Shown: piece after piece, positions 47,282 through 60,100 of the stretch | How positions within the stretch are numbered: position 1 is the first letter of the stretch | Layout of the letters: each line of letters begins with the position of its first letter | Source of the DNA: Branchiostoma floridae | Taxonomy: Eukaryota; Chordata; Leptocardii; Amphioxiformes; Branchiostomatidae | Length of the DNA stretch: 64,000 nucleotides | Direction of reading: 5' to 3' | Assembly (NCBI RefSeq): GCF_000003815.2 | Contig: NC_049987.1 | Coordinates: forward strand, 23,241,661 to 23,305,660 | Notes under the pieces: model-generated | What the model saw: the letters and a program-made list of their open reading frames with translations, nothing else | Told to the model about the DNA's origin: nothing | Database searches by the model: none | Position numbers and translations under genes: made by a program

Positions 47282-50200
47282 ACACACACGCACACACACA
47301 CACACACACACACTTTTTCTCTGTACGTGTGTGTGTGTGTGTGTTTATGTCTTCGTCGTAGTGGCTCTATCAACTTTTAGAACTTCAAAATCATAACATT
47401 CCGTAAAAAAATTCTAAACAGTTAGATAAAACCACAATGCTTACCCACGAACTCCACCCGTGCGAGCACGTCCCCCGCCAGACTGTACATGGTGGCCACG
47501 TTATTCTCCCTGCGTATAGTAATCTCCTGCCATTCGCTCACTCACTCACTCACTCACTCACTCACTCACTCACTCACTCACTCACTCACTCACTCACTCA
47601 CTCAATCCGCCCACTTACCCACGAACTCCACCCGTGCGAGCACATCCCCCGCCAGACTGTACATGGTAGCCACGTTATTCTCCCTGCGTATCGTAATCTC
47701 CTGCCATTCCCCGTCGTTGAACGGAGCCTGCCGTGTGGACTGCCGGACCGCGTCCACGCCGCTTCCCTGGGTACAGAAAATAAAGGTTGGTTCAAATTTG
47801 CGGCTATATTGGCAGTGTGCAAATGTTTGGTACTGGAAGGCGGAGCCAATCCCTCTCATTTCACAGCCTTTAACTTCCCAACTTAAAGGTTTTAAGTGCA
47901 TTTCCCAAGTACCCAAAGTCTTGCCAGGAATGCCAGTTATCTAAACCGTGACCTCTCGACCTTTTTTTATTTTATTTATTCAACATCAAAGTACAAAACA
48001 GGACAGAGAGGTAATACACTCTAGCAGTACGCTAATATTCACATTACCTCTCCAAAAAAAAGATAACTGACAAGAACATATAAATAACAATATCAAACAA
48101 ACAGTTCACAGCTATTTACATATAAGTCAGGTTACAAGGTAGTTGCAAAACGTTTCGTATGTACAATATATAACTGGGTTAACGGTAAGATGCTGCAGTT
48201 TGTGAATGTGACAGGAAAGGTGAACCCCTTGATAGTAGATGGATACGGGCTGATTCGGATAAACTATTGAAGTCAAGAGTATTGCCTAGCAGGTTCTGCA
48301 GATTGCCGAAAAAAATCATTTCTGTATTGTTGATATGTAGTTCACTAATCTAGTCACTCGGCAATTCGGCTCCACATAAGACAATTGACAATCGTTCTTC
48401 TCACAATCACTGCAAAAGGCGGTATCTCACTGCACTTGGGCACCGTAGCGGCACTACGGGTTTCGAAAGATCGAAAGATTACTCAACGGATTTCAGAGAT
48501 AAAGAACGACTTTTCTTACGTTTTGTGTATTTTGTTGTCTTACTTTTACGTAATAGAGTCCATTCCAAGACACCATGAGGGTTTTTAGGTGATGTTTGTA
48601 ATAAGTCTGAATTATTTTCAATAAAAGAATATCGAAGCCACAATAATTAATTTTTTTGAATATTTGAATATTTTAGAAACATTTTGAAAGTAACTGTACA
48701 AAAATATCTTTATTTAGAATAATTGTGAAAGCTCTGTGTGATTCTTTGACATTTACAAATATATACAAATATTTGTAAACTTTGCCAAATGGTAAAATTA
48801 GTTTATTGCCCCCATAAAAGTAAGCCATATTGCAGCCTCTGTATATTTTTAGATTTCACAGCTGGGCACTGGTGGATCCTTTGTGGTGGTCCATTGTTGC
48901 ATGGCACCCAACCATACTTTGCAAGGATGTGTGAATTGCTATCTTCCCAGCACCCTGAACCATTTACAGAAAATGGTAGAAAATGGTGAATAATGGTAGA
49001 ATGCTGTTATCATTATTTAGAAACCATTAGAAGTATCCAATTCCACACCATGAATATTTCCAAAGTTTTACAGGACCAGGGAAATATTTATAAAGTTGAA
49101 ACATTGTTAGAAATATTTCTGAAGTATCAAATGTCCTAGACATATAATTACAAAACTTTAAAATCAGTTCTAAACAATGGCAACAAACATCCGCAACAGT
49201 GCCGCTGTGAACGAACCCCGCAGTGCCGCGCCGGTGCCCCAAGTGCAGTGAGATATCACCTTTAGAAAGAAAAATGGTGTCCGTATCGGTGCAGCACTAT
49301 TCGCATACAGAGTGGACTAAATCTGTGCGTTTCAGACTGGAAAGTTTGAAAGAAATCAATATCAGGTAGTAAATGTCCTAATATCTGAGCTGTCCAAATA
49401 CATCTTTGAGCGTTTTCCTTTGGGAATTACCAAGGATTGAGCATCAGATGCTGTATTGTTGCCTGTCTGAAGCAACATGTGATATGTCTCGACAGGAAGA
49501 TCTGCAAAGACAACAAAGAGGCTTTTTAATTCCACTGCAAATGCTCTTTATTTAGGTTTGTTTATTCCATCTGCGTGTATCTGTCAACTATAGCTGAAGA
49601 ATAGCAAGCTTTATTGACACGACAAAAAAGTACAGTGACTTTTGTAAGGTCAACTATAAACTACAAGAAAAGGAATGCAGAGAATAGTAATAGAACAAAA
49701 TAGAACTAGTCCTAGGGAATCAAAACTAATGACACATGTGTCCTTCCTCTTCATTCAAACATGCATGACGTTACTGAGAGGGGAACGGTGCCCGTGGTCG
49801 GAACTGGGTGTTCTTGACTGCATCCTGAGCAGTAGCCGGCCGATGAAGCGATTGCTGTTGCTGCTGCCAGTGCTGGAACGCCCGCTCGAAGTTCTTCCAC
49901 TGCTGCAGCTGCCACTCCTGGCAGGTAGGTTGGTGCTGCTGCCAGATCTGGTACAGGGTCAGCGGCTGTGGCTGTGCTGTGTCCTCCAGCAGCGACTGTG
50001 GCTGTGCTGTGTCACCTTCTCCCAGATGCTGATGCTGCTGAGTTGGGTTATCCTGGAGTGGTGCGCTCCTGACAGAAGTTGCAAGCTGCTGCAGGCCATT
50101 GTGCTGATGCAGGTCATGGAGCTGCTGCAGGCCATTGAGCAGCTGCAGGTCATTGGGCAGGTCGTTGAGAAAATCTGGTGGAAGATCTTGCGGGGTAGGG

Positions 50201-51143
50201 TATGGGTACGGGTCGGAGTTTTCTATGTCGCTGGTGCCATCGGGGTAAATCGGGCACATGCACTGAAACTGACCATCGTCTACTCCACTATCGGGCCTGA
50301 CGACGCCCTTGTAACACGCCATGAAGTAGGGGTACTCGTTGGTGACGTGGTACCGGTACACACCATCCTTCATGCGGCCATGGCACTCGTCCAGGTCGGC
50401 GTTAGTCAGAACGATCCCGTCCTCGTCCACCGGGCCGTAGATCGCGAAGCCGTCCGCGGCGACGCCGACGATCTGGGAGTGAGTGCTGGTGCCGTCGAAG
50501 ACGCAGTCGGGGTGGATGTGGTAATGGTACTCTCCCTGTGGCGAGGGGTGGCCGTCACATTGGTCCAGGGTTTCGTACACGCTGGCATCACGGCATTCAA
50601 GGGAGAAGGGGTTGTAGATGGGAACGCCGTTGATTGCCACGCCCACGGCACCCATGTTTAGGCATGTTGTCTGGTTAGCCACTTGTGGGTTCTTTGGTAA
50701 GGTGATCCGGAGATTTTGAGGCTGAAAAAAAAAGATATAAACGTACTTATCTTCCAGAAATTGACACAAACAGAACATTTTCTTAGACGCTGCATGATAA
50801 TTCGTACAGAGGTTTATTGCAAACCACTGGGACTGCACCACATTAAGTGATCCAAAGGAATTCAAAGTCAAACGTTTTACTTGATAACTTCTATATTTCA
50901 ATGGTGGTAAGTGACTCCCATAGTCATTGTAGCTATGTACAGCTTGAACCTAAGATTTTCCAAGATTAAATAAAATAATTGATCGTCAAACGTTGCTCGG
51001 CAGCTATGGATCGAGCTCTGCCCCGGGTCAAGTACTATTTGATATACATGATTGCAGTATTTATATTTCAGCCATACCATAGGTATGGTGAAATATATTG
51101 TATTCGTAATGTTTTTTCTTCTTTCTTTCTCTTTCTTTCTTTC

Positions 51144-51175
<32 letters not shown>

Positions 51176-54100
51176 TCATATCTGCCTTTAAAATTATTTT
51201 ATTCATGTTTTTTTGCAATTTTTATGTACATTTTGGCCCCCTGTACCCTGGTATTACAGCCGAATGACCTCGAATTTGGTACAGAGGTGCCTTAATCATA
51301 TGCCCACAAAACTCCAATAACAGTTATGGCATACGGTACAACAAAATGCCTAATTTTGCCATTTTTTTGCCATTTTTTGCAATTTGGGGATTTGGTAGCC
51401 AATCAGTGAGCCTGGTGTTATCTGGAAGAGTCCATTCTGGCACGGAGGGGTACATTTTTTTAAAATTCATATTTGGACTGTTGATTATATAAAGTCTCTC
51501 AGAGGGAGTATTTTTGAACTGGTCTATATATTTTGCAATTTTACATGGGGTGTACTGGAAGAGTCCATTCTTGCATGGCGGAGGGCATTTTTTTTAATTC
51601 GTTTTTGGACTTTGGTGATTATGTCAAAGTGTTTCAGTGTGGTTATTTTTTGACTGGTCTATTTTGCAATTTTATATAGGGTGTGCTGGAAGAGTCCATT
51701 CTTACATGGAGTGGGGATTTTTAAAATCCAATTTGGGACTTTGGTGATTACGTTTAATTCCAATTTTAGCGGATGTATTTTTGGACTGCACCACTTTACA
51801 TAGGGGTATCGCAAGAAGAGTCCATTCTTCACGGAGGGGGGTGTTTTCAAATTTAGTTTTACATGGGTGATGATTCAATATTCCATTTTTAGCGGAAGTG
51901 TTTTTGGACTGGTCTATTTTACCTTTCATGCCTTTTTTGCTCAGTTCAACTTTGGACTGGGTTGCTTAATCAAAAGGCCATGTTTTCAGTGGGAGTACTG
52001 GTATTTCTGGACTGGTCTATTGTGCAAATTCACATGGGGTGCACTGGAAGAGTCCTTGCACTGGGAAGTTGTAAGATTCATTTTGGGGCTAAAGTGTCAT
52101 TAGTAGAAGTGACTTTTAAACAAAAGTGTTCCATTTTTGCGCATGGGAGATTTTGGAATAGTCTGTTGTTGCATGGGGAGAGAGATGGCTGAAATATGCT
52201 GTATTTGCTGTGTTCGCGTTACCCAGGAATGTCGTGTTCGAGCTCCTGAAAGCGTTTTCTAGATGAATCAAAAATACATTCCATAACCTTTTCGACTCAT
52301 AGCTAGAAAATCAAATAAATCATTTTTCATTCAACACAGATCTATACAACCGCCCTGTTACAGAATTGCTCACAAACATAATGTGAAGTGATTATCAAAC
52401 TCCCTTCAGTCTTTCAAGTCTTTCAAGGTAACAATATTCAGCTAGAGGCAACGAGTAGAAAACATAGCTCTGCATTGCCCTCCCTTCTTAACTATATGTC
52501 TTGAGTCATGTACAGTTATTTCTAACACATGTACCCAATCTGTGGTATCTCACTGCACTTGGGGCACCGGTGCGGCACTGCTTGGTTCATTCACTGCGGC
52601 ACTGTTGTTATTTACGCCAATTTTTTTATCATTTAGATATTTCGTAATACGTAAAAGTATGACTTAGAAGACAACAAAATACACAAAACGTAAGAAAATT
52701 CGTTTTCTTTATCTCTGAAATTCGTTGGGTGTCTTTCGAACCCCACAGTGTGGCCCCGGTGCCGCAAGTGCAGTGAGATACCACCTTCAACTTCTAGGGG
52801 AGTGTCTGTGCTCTTACCACGATTGGGAAGTAGTTCCCTGGTCTGGGGTAGGTTGGCGTGGCGTGGTCGGGAATAGCATTGCTGACGATCGTGATGGTGT
52901 CAGTACCCTCAGTCACGGTAACGACCCCCTTCAGACCCGTGTTGTGTTCCACAACGTCACGGACCTTGAACTCCCGGATCTCCGCGGGAGTCAGGGCAAG
53001 TGTGCCCACAGTCAGGGCGCAAAGGAGGAGGAGGAGGGACCGCATCTTCTTTTCCTGCAATGGACAACAACATCCAAATAATTATCCAAATTCATACAAA
53101 CCCATTAAGACTAATAAAGACTGTCTCAAATATTCATTTTTCCCAAGAACTACTATCGATTGGAATACTTATCATACTCTACCACCCTTCAAGCTAACCC
53201 CGTTAAGTTTAAGGAACAGGTATTACAACATCTGAGGAACAGCCAATAAAACAACAGCACTACGCCCTGGGTGGTTTGCCCCAACAAACTAGGGGTGTTG
53301 CCCAGTACCATAGCAAGAACAAGAAGAACAAGAAGAAGAACAACGTGAACATTCACACAATAGCATGACTTCATTTCATTGGAACCAATTAACCATTGAA
53401 CAGCATCAAAGGGGAACGGAACTTAAGGTGGTATCTCGCTGCACTTGGGGCGCCACTGCGGGGTTCGTTCACTCTGGCACTGTTGTGTTATTTTTGTCGC
53501 TTTTTTTTTATAATTTAGAATTGCGTTATACGTACAAGTATTAAAAGACAACAAAATACACAAAACGTAAGAAAATTCATACTGAAATTCCTTGAGTAAT
53601 CTTTCGAACCGGGCAGTGCCGCACCGGTGCCCCAAGATCAGTGTGATACCACCTTAACGTGCAGGACAAACTCTACAAAGTACAAATGTTAACATAACAC
53701 TCATGGTAACACCTTAGAAACAAGGCATGGTCAGTTTAGTTATAAGAAGTTAAATCCATCTGGAACTACAATCATTTGGCAATGACTGTATCTGTAACGT
53801 TAGTGTCATCATTCACTCTATTCATTTCCAGCAAGGTACGAGCTACTTCGGAAATGTGTTAGAATAACGCTTCCACCAATAGCTAGACGACGTACCTTCA
53901 CCAAACCTCTGTCTTTGTTGAACGTCAGGGTCTGTCCTCGGACGCTTTCCGCCTGCTCACAGATACAGATGTAGCCACAAAAGGCCTTTATATACCCTGT
54001 TTATTACGATCTTTGTTCATGGCTCTGATCATGTGAGCATATGGGTACTATTCGGTACCTGGAGACTTGATTATTTGTGTCACCTGAATGCAAGTACCGG

Positions 54101-57100
54101 TCCGTACCTGGCGCCTACCCGCTCATTTGCGTCACCCACATGGGCGCGTGTTCAATCCCGTGCCCAGTACCGACTTGTCTCCTGACTCTAGACTCTTGAT
54201 CCTTGACCGGTGTTACATGATAATACACTGGACCCTTGGTCCTTAGTAAAGATTGCCCTGCCATACATAGAGTCCCCAATCTTTGGTTGTCTGTTTGTAT
54301 CGAGTTGCCGTTAAACGTTGTGAAAACCGCTCTTCGGCTAGCAGTTGCTTGTAAGTTCAAAAAGTACAAAGACTTAAATCTTACTGTCTAAAACAATATC
54401 CACAACACGTTGGACTCTTGACCGGCGCTACGTTGGACCTTTGCTCCTTGCTACATCCACTGTGTACAATCCTTGGTCGTTATATGTTTACACAGAGTTG
54501 CCGCTGAACAGTGTGAAAGCCATTCTTCAACTATACTAGCAGCTGATATGTTCAAACGTCTTGTACCATCACGAAGGACTGTCTGCCAGGTGGCTTACTT
54601 GTTCCTACCCTGGGAGCCAGCCGGGATCGGGCAGCTAGGACAGTTTATCTACCCTTCTCCCGTCTGGTGCCTCCTCTCTTGCTGCCAGGTCCCTCGCTCT
54701 CTATAGAGAGCAAGAGCCACTATTGGCCTGGCACTAATTACCTCTAATCCCAGCACAGCAGCATACTGGGTCTGATAGGGCATCACAATCCACATGTGAA
54801 CATTTCAAACCACAACTGCTGGGGAAATGACTATGTTTACTTTGCAATTGTACAAATCATCATCATTTTACAAATTTACAGCATCCAAAGTGTGGGAAGT
54901 ATTTTTGTGTAGGCCTGGCCCTTCAAAACAGAGGTGGGATTGTTCCATGTTGACTTTAGTTGAAATCAACTGTAGCCAATAAGGTCTTGCACTGGGCAGG
55001 GTGGGGGTGACATGCTGGGTGGTGGGGTCACTAATCACAGCACTGACCAGCCCCTCTTGGAAGCTCTGCATGGCAGGAGACACCAGACGGAAAGGGTAGC
55101 GATAACTCCTTCAGGCTTAAACTCCCCCGGAGCACTAATGTGAGATCTGCGGGCTGACTGCCTTGGGTCCCCGAACAAAACTCGCTAGCTACCCGGTCCT
55201 GTCTGGCTCCCAGGGTAACTTGTTCCAGAAAGTTACAATCGTTCTCCCTCCACATAGGATCTACTGCGTAAGACTATATGGCATCCATGTATATGTAAGG
55301 CCACAGAGTGCTTTCTTGATCAATTTATTCCTCAGTTTGTGCTCGAGTTTTTTTTTTTCATCTTGAATCTCCATAGGCCATCATTTGAAGCTAAGCCATC
55401 ACCTCACACAGACTTTTAATTCTAAGCGGAACACTTAGAACACATCGGTCAGCCTGGCTAAATCAAACCTTATCAGCCCTTTCACTGGTCGGGCCACAAG
55501 AAGCTTGATGGACAACACATTGGGAACATCCTATATACGTCGATGGATTTTAGACATCCAGGTAATAAGGTGCGCCAAATAGCATGGGTGTCACTGACGG
55601 AAGACAACGGATGTAACGTCTGACCGTTTCCAAAATCATACTGTAAATGGAGAAACTTTCGCGGTGGATTAATGTTCGCGGTTTTCGCGGCGGCCGTTTC
55701 ACCGCGAATTTAAAACCACCGCGAAAATTTTTCCATAACAGTAAGAGACTACAGTGCATGGTTCTACCGCGAAATTAAAACCACCGCGAAAAGTCCATTT
55801 TCCTGCTACCGCGAAATTAAATCTCCGCAAACTTAAATACATCTACAGTATTCAATTCTCAGTTACTTGAGTACTTGGCGTAACATCCTGTATAGATCCG
55901 ACTGGTATATGGCATAATATGCATATGCGCTAGCATTATGATTGTTGTCAGACTGAGAACCGTCTATTACCATGGCTGTGATGACTGATTGCCATAGTGA
56001 AGGTGGTATTTCACCGCACTTGGGGCACTGGTGTGGCACTGCGGGGTTCGTTCACTGCGACACTGTTCTGTTATTTGCGCGGATTTTTTATAATTTAGAC
56101 ATTGCGTAATACGTAAAAGTATGACTTAGAAGACAAGAAACACAAAACGTAAGAAAATCGTTCTTTATTTCTGATATTCGTTGAGTAATCTTTGGATCCC
56201 CGTAGTGCCGCACAGGTGCCCCAGGTACAGTGAGATACCACCTTGTCCTTGACAGCGAGAAGATCTGTAACACAATGTGATGCCGGCCCTGATTGCGCAC
56301 CTCATACTGAATCGAGAGATAGTTTCTCCACTACAAAATGAGCGATTTTTAAACTATGTATTCGGAACCAATGGCTTTTCTCACATTCCATACTGGTGAA
56401 TTCAAGTACACGTTTTAGCAAAATTTCAACGCTGATGGCGTCTAAAAGCCTTAAGATAGGAGGCGGTGTTAAGTTGGGAAAGGGTATTACCTGTACTTTA
56501 CATAGTGTGGATTTGTCACTTAAATGGCCCATTAGCTTTTACGTTCCAACTGTAGTGCCATTATGTTACTTTTATTCTCCCTACTACTACTCTCTACATT
56601 AAAATGGTATCCTGCTATCAGCTTTATATGTAAAGGTAACTATAGGGCTATATTGGCAGTGTGTCCAATGTTTGGTACTGGAAGGCGGAGCCAATCCCTC
56701 ACATTCCACAGCCTTTTAACTTCCCAACTGAAGAGGAAAGTCGTGTTAAGTGCATTCCCAAGTACCCAAAGTCTTGCCAGGAATGCCAGTTATCTAAACC
56801 GTGACCTCTCGACCTTGCGTTCGCTAACCTAGCCACTCGACATACGAACATGTGAACAATTTGCCTTCTCGGTGTGCTTAGCGATCTTCATTTATTCCGA
56901 AAATATGCACGATAAACAAAGTGTCTATGCGTATAGGGAATGCATGGGGAGGGTCTGCATGGGTTTAGTGAGTGTCATATTGTTTTACAAAACACACATC
57001 GCGCAATTCATCCCAAGGTGAATTCCACAAAATTCGGCTGATTATTTATTCATTGACACATTATCTATTGGAAAACACCACCCCCATCTGGAGTGGAATG

Positions 57101-60100
57101 CCCCTTTAAGTCCGTATGAGGTCAGTATGAACATCAAAAGGCACGATCTACACAGTTTTTCCCGATATCGGCGAGCCTACAACCATTCGCCGACAGCTTT
57201 TTTTCATCGTCTAGATGGAACTACTATATCGCCATTACGATATCGGGAAAATTTCTCCCGAAAGGTCCGGACCATTCGGGAAGGCTCATTAGCATATAAC
57301 GCCATTTGGAAAATCGCGCTATATGTTTATGAATGCAAGCGCTATGGGTGTCCGGCCCCCTACGTTCTAGATCCCCCCCCCCCCCCCCGACATCTCCACA
57401 GATACAAATTGCACAAGTAACGTTATAGACACATAACATGCCGGAAGAGTGAGCTGCCGAGGAGTATGGTTGGTTTGCGACAAGCTAACTCCTCTGACAT
57501 GTTATTTGGCTATTTTAGTGTAATTTCCATTATTTTTCCAGCGGCCCGTGGAACCTGGTAGAGGCTAAGAACTCCATACGCACCTCATACGGGCAAAACT
57601 ACGAAAACCTCGCCCTCCTTTTTAAGCACTTGAACCCAGTGCTGTAGATGGCGTCAGCACTGGATTTCCAGTGCTGCATGTTCGTCAGCACTGGAAAACC
57701 TGTGCTGACGCGCTCTCAGCACTCGAAACGCCGCCTTCAGCACTGGAAACCGAGTGCAGACGAACATTCAGCACTGGAAAACGAGTGCTGAATTTCAGCA
57801 CTGGAAAACCAGTGCTGAGGGAGTTTCAGCACTCGAACAAGGCCGATCAGCACTGGAAAACGAGTGCTGAAAGAATTTCAGCACTGGAAAACCAGTGCTG
57901 AGGCCGTTCAGACAATTGAATCAGCACTAGAACACCAGTGCGGAAGGCGAGGTTTTCGTAGACTTGCCTCATACGGACTTAAATGTATACGCACGTGTGA
58001 GCCCAGGCAAACGATCAGACCCAGATGTTACTGTGTCATAATTAATGGCGGTGAGAGTATTAAATATACATCATATCATACTGACAATTATGCAAAATAC
58101 ATGCCATGAATTGCGTACGCAACCATTAACGTTATACATGTACATGTATGAGCTACAAAACCTACCAAAATTATAGTTGGATTGATCATTCCTTGACAAT
58201 GAGTTACAAAAAAATTCTTGGTAGGTTAAATTTGTGTGTTTAAAATTATAGTTCAATTTGCATCAGAACGATAACAGTTTGCAGACAAACTCGTTACTTA
58301 CCTTTGTGTTCAGTCTCAGCACAAGTGCACCGTTTCTCAAGTATACTGCGAGGTACGCAGGTCCTCCGAAATACAGCAACAAGCCGTTAAGAGCTCTGCA
58401 ACAAGTCAAATTAAATGGCACTTACAGATTAGCCTATTTTTGTCATCTTTCAGATAATGAAAGTTAAATCAAGACTTGTCAGTTGTATGTTATTGTAAGA
58501 CCATAGAAAGAAAAGTGGGAGACCCTGGTTCAACCCTGGGTCATTCTCCTACGCAGAGGGACCACAGTCGTGTCAAACCTACTTGTGTTTACCTCTGCTA
58601 ACTTGTGTACTCAGACCAGTTAGGGACCGCCCTACTTATAAATATTAATGAGTTTGCCCTTATGGGCAGTCAGCCGTTTGGAGATCGGGCGTAGGAGGAT
58701 GAAGCCATGTAATACGTAACATGATTGGCTGATAGCTTCCCAGCGGCCTTTGCGAGACAGCTTGCGACAACAAAAAGCCCAAGAAAAGCCTATTCTCTGA
58801 TTGGTTGACAGCTGGTTTGTGGCGACAATCATAATAACCACTGATAGGGCATGAGATAGCAGGGCCCCATAGGCTAATGCCGTCACGGGGGACCGGGCGT
58901 TAGGAGGATGCCCTGGGTAGGTCATCTTGGTTGGGGCTGCACCCGTCTTTCGGAAAGGGACGTAAATTGGGTCCCTTGGTTATCCCTTGGATGTGTCTTG
59001 ATCACATTAAAGGCGAAGAGCTAGCAACCCCTCCCTATAAAGATATACCCTGCAACTGAAACGGAATACTTATCATATAAAGTTGGAAAACAGTACTGAC
59101 TTTGTCCTGAACCGGAAGTTGATGACGGTACTTGTGGTCGGTTGCTTGTCGATCTGCATCTCTATGTATGACGTCAGCGTCGTCATGGAGATGGTGGAAG
59201 GCTGTGGGCAGACGGTGCAGGTGTCGAGGACTCCCTGGGTCTCGTCTGCCGATGTCAGGGGAACAGGCTCGAGGTCCTCGCCCGCACCGGTACGGATGTA
59301 GAAGATACACGCGATAGGGTAGGCTTTCAGGCGCTGGGTATTCAGCTGCGGAAATGGGAAAACGTGAATTGTAACAACAACAGCAATTCGAACGTTCGAA
59401 CTCCATATTCGAATTTTCGACCGAGCCGCAGTGGGTGTGCGCGGAGTGCGTTTGATTAATTCGATGGAAGCCCGTGTAATACGGAAAGTTATCACGCGGT
59501 CCTGAACACTCATATCGAAAGCTGCCGGGCCGGGGTGTAATATAAAGGCTTTCGTGGTGACGAATGACTGACTAGTTCGGGCATGTGACCTTGTGGACAA
59601 GTGACTACAGTTGTGGCTCAAAGGTGTCTTGGAAAGTTGGAAACACGATCATAAAAGCCAAATATAGTGTAACACAGCCTAGAAGAGTGTGATATACACG
59701 AAAACCGGGGAGCGAGTCTCCGTGCGCCTCGCTTCCCGCGGACGAAAAACAGAATGAGAGCCCTGGTGTCGGTGGGCGGAAGTGTGAATAGGCAGGGACG
59801 GACACGCGGTGACCACGTGTGAGGTCAGACAAAGACCGGGGACTGGGTTGTCGTAAATTAATAAAAATGACATCACTGACATTTTTCCACCATTCTCACC
59901 CTCAGATCAAAGATGGTCTTGTATCCTCCCAATAAATGAACTAGAGAAGTTAAACTCGACACAGCCGTCAGCAACTTATCAAGGCTGTGAAAACACAAGG
60001 AAATTGATACCCACCCTGAGATCGAAGTTGTCCTTGTACCCTCCCACCAGAGTCTGTCCCCTCATGACAGGACTAGAGAAGCTTAACTCCTCCGACACCA

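Noticed and set aside
49675..50661. 328-codon plus-strand frame
   Set aside because: It is the shadow of the YHYH exon on the opposite strand and has no family features.
57654..57943. CRISPR array
   Set aside because: Repeats are perfect palindromes with 7-19-base variable linkers inside an animal intron and transposon ends; no cas genes and no spacers of suitable size.
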